Shown: piece after piece, positions 45,231 through 57,588 of the stretch
How the letters are laid out: each line of letters begins with the position of its first letter
How positions within the stretch are numbered: position 1 is the first letter of the stretch
Source: Pseudoneurospora amorphoporcata
Taxonomy: Eukaryota > Ascomycota > Sordariomycetes > Sordariales > Sordariaceae
DNA: 64,000 nucleotides
Direction: 5' to 3'
NCBI GenBank assembly: GCA_033297205.1
Contig: MU859071.1
Location: 248,001-312,000 of the forward strand
The notes under the pieces: generated by a model
Told to the model about the DNA's origin: nothing
Database searches by the model: none
Seen by the model: the letters and a program-made list of their open reading frames with translations, nothing else
Translations under genes and position numbers: made by a program

Positions 45231-48132
45231 TCAGCCCATGTACTCTCTAAGCTCCTCCGACTCTTCAAGCTGTTGCTTAAACGAAAATGGCGCAAACGGC
45301 CATCCTCCAAACTCGGCGAACTTGGAGAAGGACTCGACCCACGCGAGACGCAACGAGTGAAGCTGTTGTTTTTTAATCTTCGTTAGCAAATGACTTTGAT
45401 TCGTTGAGGATACCAGAGAGCAAACTTACCATAGCGGAGACACCCTCCATGATAATCAAAATGATAACACTGAGGACAAAGAACATGGCAAACGCGACCA
45501 CGAGGAAGATAGCGCCGCCAATACCCGTGGATTCCAGCGCCTTCTGCATGGTCATGGACCAGAGCACAGCGGAAAGCTGCTGATGCGCAAGCGAAAGAGC
45601 CCAGAGACGAAGGTAAGAAGCAGTATGCGAGACACAGTTGAGACAGAACTCTGTTTCGATGTTAGTACGCTGCCTTTAACAAATCCTAAAGAACGGAGGA
45701 GACTCACCGATAGTATGGATGACCTGGTGAATCATCACCTCGCTAAACTCAAACTCCCCATGTTCGCCATCACCATGGTCATCGTGGGTAAGCATGGCCG
45801 CACCCTCGTAATCATCACCGTCATCACCATGAACACCGGTGGTATGACCGTTGTCATCATCATCATCCAGAGCACTAACACGAGATCGCTCGCCAATACC
45901 GCGATAGCCCTTGGCGCGCGCCCGGTTGTTCTCCCAACGAAGATAGAACGGCTTGAGGAAGAGAAGAATGGGGACCTGAACAACAGCCAGCAGCAGGAGG
46001 ATAACCTGAACTGTGGCCTGACCAGGGTAGAGAGCGACACCACCGTCAAGGGTACCGGGCTGCAAGAACATGTAGATCAACATGTTCAAGAGTCCAGGAG
46101 GCTGCCTACCGGTGCCGAACCAGTCGACCGACCACTTGTAGATAATGCAGAGGACGAGGTAACCAAAGATGGACTGGAAGAAGATCATGCCCGGGACAAA
46201 ATTACCCCAGATATCAATCGGCTTCTTGAAGTGGCGGGCGTTGATGTAGGAGAAGCACAGCGAGTAGGTCATGTGGGCCCAACCCAAGATGATGGACATC
46301 TTCATCTTGTAACTGTTGCTGAAGAGCAAGTCGTTCTCGGTACCGTGCCAACGCCAATCGAGACCAAAGGGGTAGCGGTAACCGTTCGGCTCGCGGAGCT
46401 CGGCGTGGACCGTGTCACCATCCTTATAACCCTCGGGCACAGCCCACTTCCACTGACTGTCAAAGAGCGTCATGGACTTGGAGAACACATCGTTGTAGAT
46501 CAGACCGGTGTAGACAGAGAAGACCGCCATGACCAAAGCGATGTAACGACCGTAGTAAACCATGGCGAAGAGCTCGAACGTGACCTTCTTCAGGGGCTTC
46601 TCCCAGTAGATCATGGCGAGGGCGGCGCAAAGCATGATGATGGCATGACCAAAGTCACCAAACATGACAGCGAAGAGGAAGGGGAAAGTGACAATAACCG
46701 GGATGGCAGGGTTAACTTCCTGGTAGGTAGCAGTACCGTAGGCGTTGACGATGGTTTGGAAAGCCTCGGTGAACTTGTTAGTCTTGAGATAGGTAGGAGG
46801 GGTCTTGTTGGTCCGGATCTCGTTGATAATGGACGGGACCGAGAGACCAGCTCTATTGTTGACATCCTGCAGAGTGGACCTGATGAGCGGCAGGTCGTTG
46901 GTAGGACACCAACCCTCAGCAATCAACGTCCGGCGAGCGCGGTCGTACGAGAAGAGGTTGAGAGTATTATAAACAGCCTTCTCCTTGCTGACGAGAACCA
47001 TCCAAGCCGAAAGCGACTGAGAGATCTGAGACAGCTCAGCCTCGAGCGTCTGCTGGGTGTTGCGAAGGACGTTCTGGACATCGTTAAGCCTAGCGTTGAC
47101 CTCGTGAACCTGGTCCCGGCGCAGATCGCTGTTCTCATCGACATTGTACACCTCGGCGCCCATGGACTCGGAAATACGGCGGATCTTGGCGAGGATCTCC
47201 TTGCCGTGGGCAAAGATGACGAAGACGTTCTTGAGAACGGGCTCGTTGGTGGTGGGATCGACCAAAGGCTCGGGAATCTCGGCCTGGTTCATGTAAAGGT
47301 TACCGCGGAGGGTACGCCAGAGGATGCGCTCAAAGGCAGCGACGCGGTCTCTGCCGATAACACCGGCGACGAAACCGATGTTCATGCCGGAGAAGGAACG
47401 CTCGACATCGGCGGCGGTGTTGTGCTGCTCGACATCCTGCAGCAGAGGGGCGTCGTCGTTGTCGGTGGATGCTCTAATCTCCTCGACGTTGCCGTGGGCG
47501 CGGTCGAAGAAGCCTCCAGCCTCGCGCAAGACCCATCTCCACTCGGTCAGCTCGACCTCGCGCTTCTTCAATGTTTCGTAGCTCTCGTTAAGAGAAGAGA
47601 CGCGCTGCTCCAAGCTCTGGGCACGTTCGGCGAGTTCGTCGATCTCGGTGGTAGTGGGCGGGGCGAGGGTGTCTACGTCGAGGTCGAGTTTGCGCAGAGG
47701 GATTCCGGCCTTCTCCATCTGGGTGTGGAAGTAGCCTTGGCACACAACGAGTTAGCGATGATGCGATGTGGTCTTCGACAAGAGGACATACGCAGCTGGC
47801 GTTCGACATTGTCGAGGCGTCTAATATCTTGGGTGAATGCTCTTTGGAAAGCACTGAGTTCCGAGTTGAGCTGTATTGGCAGACATTGTTAGCGACCGAT
47901 GTTGATGTCGACATTCATTGTTGTTGTTCTTGAGGCCGGTGGTGGTGCTGGTGGGTTCTCGTGATGACAAGACAGGGCAGGGGAGGACTCGGGATGGCAT
48001 TACGTCTCTGAACTGGACAAGCCCCAGCTCGCCCAGGGCATTGCAGACTTCGCGGCCGATTTCGTTGGAAATGTAGAGCTGGACCATGCTCATGTCCGCC
48101 GAGCGGAACGGCGTGTCCTGTTTCGGCGCCAT
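45231..48132 (-). CDS. vph-1: V-type ATPase V0 subunit a
   Basis: Five exons are inferred: 48132-48004, 47870-47792, 47735-45708, 45650-45430 and 45362-45231, giving 862 residues, normal for fungal subunit a. Junctions restore FRD|LNSEL, ERQLR|YFHTQMEKAG, the conserved EFCLNCVSHTASYLRLWALS and SAM|LHSLRLAWVES. The N-terminal ~400 residues (SADMSMVQLYISNEIGREVC onward) form the cytosolic arm that ties V0 to V1. The C-terminal half has about eight membrane helices. The arginine in SYLRLWALSLAH corresponds to the essential proton-channel Arg (Arg735 of yeast Vph1). The protein works with the c-ring to acidify the vacuole. An acidic and His-rich loop (GEHGEFEFSE) precedes the intron before SYLRLW. 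Filamentous fungi usually have one subunit-a gene, so this is probably the vacuolar form. Confidence 0.96.
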
Positions 48133-49827
48133 CGTGGATGACCCGATTGAAGCGGAATGCTATGTGCAACTCCGAGTCGTTGTCGTAGATTGTTTGGTGG
48201 TGGTTTGGTTTTCAGGCAGTTCCAGGTTCAAGTTGCTACGACGTCGGAGCCTTCCAAGGCGTCTCGGGTCGAGCTGGAGCGCTGCTGCAGTGGTTCGCTG
48301 GAAGGTCACAGTGGACCTTGCGTCGCCGCGCCACACTGCCCGATGAGATGTTGGGACGAGCGCCGCTTCCTTGCCGCCGCCAGCACGGTCGCTTCGCTGA
48401 CGCCCGGCCACGCTTCGGCCATCATCACCAGCTGCCAGCTGTCGGATGTGGCAAGAATCAGATCGTCAGCTGGTGACTTCAAGAAACGCTTATCTTACCC
48501 TAACCCTGAATTCAATAGTCTTCTCACTTCTTCTCTTTCTTCGCAGTTCGCAGTGACGTCTCGAGGACTTGCTCTTTTCAGATGTTTTGTTTTCGAAAAT
48601 TCCTATGGGTATTGTTTGAATCATACAAGACTCTCTACTATTCTATTAGGCATAAAGACTCTAAGTATGCTATCTCCTATCTTCCAACCTGCAACCTGAT
48701 CATCTTGTCCGCATGAAGCGAGGACAACTCAACCACTTCTCAGGTTCTCTTTAGTATCTATTGGAATCTCCAAACCCCCCCAAGCTCACCCGCAGTACAA
48801 CAACACGGATCCCATCACCATATAAAAGCAGGTACCGTCTCTTGCATCTCCGTCAAACAGCCTCAGTGACGTCACGTTGCAGTAAATTTGAAGTTTGCAT
48901 ACTGCATCCAGGGACCAGTTAAAACGAGTCCAAAAGTCCATATGATATTCATGTTCAATGTCTTTAGAGGAACAATCAGACAGAGTCGGAGGAGGGGACC
49001 AAGGGACCAGCGATTACCGAAACCCCCACGCGGGGTTGGGTCAGCCAGGAGTGATCACACCTAGTGGCCATCCATCACACATACAAATTACTCACTCACC
49101 CAGGCAGCGATTTAGAATCAAGTCCGATATCTCATCTATTTCTCGGATATCTTTTGGCACATGCTGTCATATTGCTCAACTGGGCGGTTTTAAATAGTCA
49201 AGTAGATTAACTGGTTAAAGCTGACTGCAAATCCTAGCTTTAAGAAGCTTATAAATGTAGCACAAATCTCCCTTCCATCCTCCTGGTGGTTCTTCCACCC
49301 GAGGCTATATAAGTACAAGACATACACACAACTTCAAGCAGTTATCAGAGAAACTGTTTGTTTTGCCTCCTTCCAAATCTCTTTATGACCAAAGAGTCAA
49401 TTCCTTCTCCTTGGAAACTCCTGCTTTTGGTATATTGATATCCATCGATGCCAAGCAAACACTTTGATAACACTTCTTTTGATCAAAAAAACAGAAAAAG
49501 CCCATTCATCCAAAAACTCCATGCAATGACGACGATGCGAAAACCCCTCTCAAATACCGATAGATCCCTTGGTGGAAAATGGATATTGGAACTCTCGACG
49601 ACTTCGCTCTCGGCATGCGAAAAAATGATATCAGAAACCCCAAAAACTCCGTGGTTGAACGCAAACCCGAGGGATAAAAAAACGCCGAAATCGCTCGCTT
49701 GCCATGCCGGTCATACCATGCCATGCCATGCCAACATAGGGGATACATAAGAATGAAAAAGGTGAGTAGAGAGTCGGAAAGAGGTTGTGACGAGGAACAG
49801 ATCGATCGCCAATGCGAAGAGAGCTGC
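48133..49827. other. Intergenic: V-ATPase promoter and 3' end of the LRR gene
   Basis: No gene is supported. CATGC-type pentamer repeats lie at about 49700-49735. CTATATAAG near 49302-49310 resembles a TATA box but has no obvious gene after it. Confidence 0.45.
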
Positions 49828-51891
49828 CTAGAGCTTGCGCCCGAACATGAAGCTCCCGTACATACCGCCGACCTCAGCTCTCGCGACGGGGATCTTTCTC
49901 ATTCCCCAGGCCTCGGCGCCCATCTTCCAACCACGGCTGCCGTCGTCGCGCGGCACAGAGGGGTCCTGAGACTTCTGTCGCACCATCCATCCGCGGCTTC
50001 CGACCTCCGAGGTGCGCCAGCCCATGCGCTTCAAGGTGGCAGACGACTTCACCACACGACGGAAAACATCTTCGGCCAACTCAACCACTTCGAGGGGAGC
50101 CGAGAAAGCCTTCATGATCGCGCAACGGCTGTTGAACAGATAAACCAGGTCCAACTCGTTACCCCAGAAGTCCGAAAGATCGAGGAACTTGAGCGTATGC
50201 GGAACCCATTCGAGTTGCTTATCAACATCGTCCGTCTCGTCCGGCACAAAAAGTCGGTTGACGTCCTCCAAGAGGAGGGATCGGCCAACAGACAATTCCT
50301 CGAGGTGCTTGGTCAAGGGCCGGAGCAAATCAATGTGCGAAGAATCCATCTTGCTTCCCTTCAAGCTGAGCGACTTGAGCGTCTTGGGAAGGACGGGCAG
50401 CAGCTCGGAAATGTCCTCGACGTCAAACAGCTGGTGGCTTCTGGCATCAGTAGCCAAGCTCAGGTATACGAGACCCTGGGCGGCAGGGTGGTTGGCGAGG
50501 AAATCAGTCACGCCGCGTGCAGAGAGCAACTTGCACTTGGCGATATTCAGGTGAGTGATCCTAGCTGTGTAGGGGATCGACATGAGGGCCGCATCAGTGA
50601 TGCGAGTGCCGGCGACATCAAGGTGCGTCAACCGAGTAAGGCGGGGGAGAATGGTCTCAAAGACAATCGAAGGCAGCGTCAAGCACTTGTGAAGCGAGAG
50701 CCGGCGAATCGACAACTGCGCAGGCCAATCCGGCGTCACGATGGCCGTGAAGGAATCCTTGAAGAAGGTCGAAGTGCATCCGCAAAAGTCCAAAGCCTCC
50801 ATGCGCTCAAGACCCAAAAACAGCTTCCTCAACACATCCGCGCTCAAATCCTGGTCGATGTGCTCCTGGACCAAGAACTCCTGAAGGTTTGGCGTCAAGT
50901 CAAGGCATCGGAGCAAGGTCTCGGAAGTTAAGTTGCGGGCCAGAGATCGCTCGGCGGCCGTGGAGAAGAGCTGCGAAGGGTTGAAGTGGCAGAAGTCGAG
51001 TCGTCGGACGATTGTGCCCAGCGTTTGGTGCTCGGCGATATGGGTCAGGAACTTGTGAAAGATTCTCGAGTGGGGGATCGTGATCTGGCTGTACAGCGTG
51101 CTCAAGGTAGCAAAGTGCAGTGTCTTGGATGTCAGCAACAACGACATGAGATCGATATTGCGCCGGGATACGCCGTTCGGGGGAATGTCGAGGACGAGGA
51201 GACTGATGATGGCGCCTGTCACATCACATGGTGGTTAGCGAACGGGTTGTTCCCAGATGCCGAGCGGGGGAGGGGCATCATGGAGTCGGGACGGGTACGT
51301 ACTCAATATTTCGGCAGGGAGCCTCTCGATGGCAGCCTCACCCGGCCTGATCTTGACATTTCTGGGAGCCTTTGGCGCACTGCCCCAGACGTTATTCAGA
51401 ATGGTCAGGTCTCCAAAGCTCCTGCTAGCAAGCTTGCCCTTAACCTGGATTCCCTTCCATCCTTGGAAGCTGTCGGCGGGGGCAACATAGCCGCGGAGCC
51501 TGCTGTTGGGCTGGGTCACTGGGGGGCAGAACTGGGTCTGGATCATGTTGAAGGCGTTGATCTTGTCGAGAGCCGAGGGGCCAGGAGTGACCTCGGGGGT
51601 GCGATCGTCAACAACTTCTTCGTCGACGTCGAGATGAGAGACCTTGGAGTGGGTAAAGGTCTGGGTGAGGGTGTTTTCGTTCTCGCGGATGGAGGAGAAG
51701 GAAGAGCGCGACGCCCTGTCGGGAGAAGGCTGGCGGTTTTGAGCCTCGCTCATGATCTTGTTGTCGCACTCGTTAGGGGAGGGGAGAGCTGGGGAGAGGC
51801 ACTCCTGGTGGGCAGGAGGAGTAATAGGAGGGCTTGGCGTTTGGATGTGATCCATGGCCGCGAAGGTATTGAGCTGATGCAGAATGACCAT
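49828..51891 (-). CDS. F-box-like / leucine-rich-repeat protein
   Basis: Exons 51891-51303 and 51215-49828 flank an 87-nt intron (donor GTACGT, acceptor ACAG). The join completes a motif, LPAEILSAIISLLVLDIP, followed by NIDLMSLLLTSKTLHFATL, which reads as an F-box-like helix set. The product has 658 residues. The first ~180 residues are Ser/Pro-rich and disordered. After the F-box-like part, residues ~250-530 contain irregular leucine-rich repeats, for example LTHLDVAGTRITDAAL, ITHLNIAKCKLLSARGV and LKSLSLKGSKMDSSHIDLL. F-box/LRR proteins recruit substrates to SCF ubiquitin ligases through Skp1; that role is inferred. A second possible start is MDHIQTP, 12 codons downstream. The C-terminal ~90 residues (GWRTSEVGSRGWMVRQ) are basic and Gly-rich. 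Confidence 0.8.
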
Positions 51892-54800
51892 GTTGATGGA
51901 GGAAGGTGGGCGAAAGGTCGGCGGGGGGCTTGGCCCAGCCCAATGGTAAGATTGCTTATGAGGTCAGGTGTGCGACGGCGGGACAAGCGATAGTTGACAG
52001 TAAAGCGGTGACTTGTTTGGCGTCCTTTGTTGGTTTTTTTGCTTTTGGTGGAAGAAGGGGGACGATGTCACAGACGTTGGCGGGCCGGGGGGAGATGAAG
52101 CCGCAATATGTTTGGGGGTACAAGCGGAGGAAGTTAGGGTTGGATCGAAGCTCTTTGAGCAACAAGGGACGAAAGTCGGAGTCAGAGATCAAAGGTTGGA
52201 GCTGTGGTCGAGCCTTGACAGGGAAGGTTGGATTTATTGGTGGATCAGTTGGTATTTCGCTTGTGGTGGGTTGTCGGTGTCTGGAAGCTCTTGGATCCCG
52301 GAAGGTTATAAAGGGCCGTTCTTGGATCTCCGCTCGCCAAGTTGGGGTAACCCAGAGTCGACTGGTGAGGCAGGTGTCCAAGCGCGTGGTCCCACGAGCT
52401 CACGAGAACAGGCGTGCGGAAGACCGGACTTGTTTCTTTGGATTTTGAGGTGTAGCCGCTTGGTGTTTTTCTATTAGTCAAGGGATGGTGCTGTTAGGTA
52501 AGAGGAACGAGGTTGAAGGGGGTGCCGGGCGATGCAAGTGATGCGGGGAAGAAAATGGTGTTGGTTGAACAGCACACTGCAGAGCGGTTGAAAGAGACGG
52601 TTGGAGTTGGATCCGCAACAGTCGTGATTTGGCTCCCAGCTAGTGCCAATCGCAGCAGGAGGTCGATGCTCGGGTCGGAGATCCCAGGTCGCCGCCGCCG
52701 CTTGCCGCTCGCTAAGAAAGCTGCCGGAGAAGTGCCCAGACCGGCTCGTGGCCCAATTTCCTCTCAAGTCAGGCAAGTGCAAAGCTAGGAACCTAGCTAG
52801 GGATATCCAATTGTGGAGAGGCTATCGGGAGAGACCGAGAGCACAGTAGCGGAAAAAAATAGAAGCCGGTATGGTCTTTCGTCCACAGGTACCGTGTCTC
52901 TGTAACTCTGTAACCTGGGGAAATTTGGAGATTTTTTTGGCAATTGGCGCTACCAGAAATTATGACCGGCAGTGTATAAAACGTGCGCCGACCGCCTTAA
53001 TACCGATAGGGACGACGAGGAGTAATGTACTGTAGGCGCAATATGACCTCAGATGCGCACGGGTGAACGTAATATTTGGCGTGCCCCTCCGCTGGTCTCT
53101 TTCTTTGTATGGTCGGTTGAGTTGGGTTGGTGGTTGGTTCGTCGGATGAGGTCCTGTTCCCGTCTTTTTCGTCCTTCGTTTAGTTCTCGTTCTTCGTCGT
53201 TCGGTTACCGTACGCGGTTGGCAGGAGTGTAAGCGGATATTCGTTGCTTGCTGTTGCGCAAACAATGACAATAAAACAGCAGAAGAAGCGACCAGAACAA
53301 GAGGCAGGTGCGATGGAGGGATGGAAAAAAAAACAAACTGATTAAATACTGGAGCTACTTTACAATCGGGAAAGTACCTAGGGCAAACCGGCAGAAGCCG
53401 TGCCGGGAAGGGTGCTTCTGAATTTTCTATCACCATGGCACACATTTGTATTACTCAACGCGAATTCAAGAAAAGATGTCCTTCCGTTTTATCACCTGCC
53501 CTGGCCCGGCAAGACTTGCGCACTGCCTGCCAATAAACTCCGGTGTGCACTTTGTACACTACAGACAGGACCCAGCTGGGTGGTAGCCAGGCAGATCCCT
53601 CCAGCAGCCTCCAGCCCTGTGCCTTTGCAGAAATGCAGAACCTTTGGCAGTCATTTGCAAATTTGGCATTTTTGGACACATCATGGAAACCCCAGTTAAA
53701 ATGGGCCAACGTTGGAGGCCGATTGACGGTGGGCCCAAAGCGTGGCTACAAAAAATAGCAACGATGCCAATGGACATTTCTACCAGTCAGAGGCACGGAA
53801 GATGGAACGCGGTGGAAACTGGTCTGACTGGGTCAAAGGCCAAGACTTCTTTCTGGTGATGGTCATCAGGGACCAGGCCGCCAGCGGTGTCAGGAATTTT
53901 TGATTTTTGCCTCATCTGTCCCGTCGTCTTTGGCTGTGTCAGAGCTGTTCGGATGACCGTCGGTTGATCTTGCAGCATCAACGACAGGAAATACGAAGCG
54001 GACCAACCAGAGCCTGGATATCGCCCACCAAACGTCCGAATCGAGTAACTGGAGTTCTGCCATGCTGGACAGCTGGAGAAATCTTGGATCGCTGGGGCCG
54101 TCAATTGTGCAATGGATTCCAGTTCTACACGTAAGCTTGCTCAACATGTCAAGCTGCCGGTCGCTGCCGACAACCCAAAATACCCGAGTTTCCATGACAT
54201 GCCATAACATCATCCGGTGCAGTGGGAAGTGGCAGTGGTTGATAGTGGCTGCCAAGTGGTTGTTCTCTGGTGGCCAAGCCCTCAGCAATGGTACGTACCG
54301 TACAGTACAGTAGTGTACAAAGATACGTACTCGTACGTAATGGCTTGAAGCCCAGGCGACTAGGCGAGAGCGAGCTTCTCCACCAACAGAATGACAGCCG
54401 CGACATCACAGCAGCAGAAACCGCCCTTCTCCCTCGCGCTTCTCCAGATTCCGATCCCGTGCACAATTCAACCATCCGACATGTCAACTATTACGAAGAG
54501 CAACCAAACTCGCGAAGAATTTGACATATGGCCACATACCATGATGCTCTGACACTCAGGCTTTGAAGAAGACATCCCCCCGGTTACAATGCGATCAGCG
54601 GCTGACACGACCCTTGGATGACGTGATGAGCTTCCATCTCTCGTCTTGAAAGAGCCGAAACCGCATTCCCAGAAGCTCGCAGCTACGTAGCCCCTTATAT
54701 CAAATTTCTTGTACGGATTCCCCAGACAACAAGCAACTAGCAACCAGCAATAAGCTCTCATCAACTGAACGCTGACGTGGGGAGCAACAAGGGGGCCCGG

Positions 54801-56416
54801 GCATCCGGGGACTCACACACCGTTTGGACCCCTTTCTTCGCCCTTTGAGAAGATCGCCTCCACGCCGTTGTCGGAGGATCTTTCTTGTCATCTGTACCGG
54901 TAGATGGGCCAATCAGCCTTGCCATTGGAAGACAAGATGACCCGTTTGGATGAACATCATCGACAACGGACAAAGTGTTACAAAGTCAAAACTCAATTTC
55001 AACCATCCCGACCAGCCATCCAAAATGATCGCCCAAGACGTCGACAACCCGAACAGTCCCAATCTTTCAAGCGCCGAAATGGAATGATCAAGCAGATCAC
55101 TCAACGACGGAGTGGCATTGATGAGGTGACGCCAAGCGATCCGAACGGTGCGGCCCAGATGGCCCAGCATTCAGGGAGAGGCTCAGAACTGTTCACGTGC
55201 ACCTGATCATTCGCACCGCAAGTTCTCGCTTCTTTTCCCAAAGAGGCCCTTCTTCTTCTGGTTGATTCCCCCAATCCTTCTGTTCCCCCCCTTGTCACCC
55301 TCTCCGTCTTTTCTTCAACAATCCATTCAGCAAAGTCCGGGGAGCCGCTTACAGCTGCCCCGAGCCAACCTGGTAAGTATGCTGCGTTTAGGTACCACTG
55401 TCGCTGGTACTTGCTAGCGTAGCCTCATCTTTCTTTCCTCCCTTCTTCCCTTGTGCCCTAGCCCTTCTCCTTTCCCCGCATATCACTTTGTGGAGACACT
55501 CCCAGCTTGCATAAAATAAGGAGGAAACTGCAACGTACCTTTTCTGAGGAATGAATTTCGTACTGTCACCCAAGGTGGGACAAGTCTGTCCATCACACCA
55601 TCAACAAGGTGGCAACGGTCATTGCACAACACCTCCCAAGTCGCCAACACACACACAGACGACATTTGCATTCCGACATATTCGTGTGACCGCCCCCCAT
55701 TTTCCATCTCCGCGGAGCTGACTGACGTCTCTTTATACAACTCTCCCATCAGAGTTCATGCTTGACGTAGGAAAATACGTGATGGCGTGCTGCTGAGTTA
55801 TATAGAGTTTAGAAGAGTATAGTAAGAGCACGTAATACCCCGGGGTTATGATGACGATGTCGTTCTTCTGTGATACTTGCCAGGCTTTGCGATGCTGTCA
55901 AGTACAGTCGTACTGACTGTGCTCATCAACGGACTTTTCCAGGCTCGGCATATCTCTGCGGACAAGCCGAGGGCAAAGTCGAACCATTTTTCACCAGTCA
56001 AGAAGAACACGACACAACGTTGCAGATAAGAAGAACCAAAAGGCCAGACGTCCAGACCGTCCATTATTACCCCAGATTTTCGGGCACTTTCCTGAAGGAT
56101 TGGCCAGATCTTGTTCCCTCCTGTCTCCTCCCTCCCGTCACCCGAACGAACAACTTTTCCAGCCAACGAGAGGATGCCAAAAATGCCATGGGTTAACAGG
56201 GGGGCGGGCAGTCCAAGGACACAAAGAAGTTGGGACAGTACAAAATTTGGGGAAGCTGAGAAAAAGTTCAAAGTTCCGCTTTGGCGGTGCTGAGAGGTAG
56301 GTGTTCATGTGACCTCTTGTCTCCCTTGTCAGAAAGTCAGAAAAAGTCAGAAAAGAGACGACCCATTGACCAACCGTTTTCTTTCCCTTTCGTTCTTTTC
56401 TCTCATTTGAGAATGC

Positions 56417-56448
<32 letters not shown>

Positions 56449-57588
56449 GNNNNNNNNNNGCGCGGGCCGGGCCCGGTGGGGGCGGGCCGGCATGAAAAGG
56501 AGGAGACATTCGGGCGGTCGTTCCGTTGACCGTCTCTGCTCCCTTCTTCTTGGCCAGAAGAACACTTTGCCCAGCTCGCCCAGGGACATGTCGGTCGACC
56601 AGGTGGATGCGGAGGGCGAGAATAAAAGAACTACAGTGAAGAGGAAGAGAAAGAGATATTCACCGGGTTGAGGTTGTTGAAGTAAAAATGTTTTGTTAGT
56701 TACAGTATCTTGAACTTTGGCTACTAATTTATTTATTTTTTGCCTTGAATGCTGAATGTTGTTCCCACCACCACCATCATCATCATCATCATCATCCTCA
56801 TCTCCGTTTTTCATATTGGTTCTTATCAAGATTTTCTTCTAAATCGTATACGGCTTTGACTTATGTCCTAGTTGGCAACCTAAAACATTTAGTGATCAGA
56901 CGACAATTGTCAGATCCAACATCATCCATCACCCACCCATCAACCGCAAATGGCTCATCAATTGGCAACAGAGAGGGGAGAGTAGATATGAGGGGGAAGG
57001 TAAATCGTCGATCAAGAACACGTGTATGCGACAAGATATCGCATTCACCAGTTCATGCATGCAGGTACAGCTCTCGCAGAAAGGGTCCGACGCCCAGGGA
57101 ACCCAACCTAGCCATACAAGACGACGGAAATAATAGATGTGAGTTGAAGGTGGAAAGTTGCTCTACACTACGTTCCATGGAACTGGAGGTTCTTCGGATT
57201 TTTCGTTACGTAATATTTTCTTGGTGAAGTGAGGGGAAGGTCGTATAGACATATTGCTGCTTTACTGGTTCTTGGCGGATAGAGTCGATGCGAGTTTGGT
57301 TGTCTTTATATGACATCCGACGAGCTCCCAAGGCGGTCATGGTTTGCTGAGCACCTATGTCTGAAGGGTTCGAAGTTCTTTGTCTCGATGCTGTTGTTAA
57401 GTATCACGAGGACTAACATTAAGCCAGGTCAAGTTAAAGTGCGTTCATTCATGATCATGCGTGGTGGAAAGGCCATCATAATAGTGTTGGTAGAAAAGAC
57501 TGATAGTATATGTGCAAGAAAGAGACAACACAGTAAAAGCGTCCAGCCCATGTATAGTAGCATAGCATAGCGCCCCCAGGGCTGCTCC
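51892..57588. other. Long intergenic region with assembly gap
   Basis: About 5.7 kb without a supported gene. It includes the promoter of the LRR gene at its left end, a GTACGTAC-type repeat patch near 54290-54345, an ATC trinucleotide repeat near 56765-56800, the A run and N gap at 56418-56459, and the 3' flank of the ING gene at the right end. Confidence 0.4.
56418..56459. other. 28-A tract followed by a 10-N gap
   Basis: The A run covers 56418-56445, then GGGG, then N at 56450-56459. The sequence after it is very GC-rich (GGGCCCGGTGGGGGCGGGCC). The gap is probably of unknown true size and the flanks are low-quality or hard to sequence. Confidence 0.95.

Noticed and set aside
45583..47892. 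769-codon plus-strand frame
   Set aside because: It is antisense to the V-ATPase subunit a exons, whose protein is strongly conserved; the plus frame is a codon-bias shadow.
49699..51993. Long plus-strand frames
   Set aside because: Antisense shadows of the F-box-like/LRR gene.
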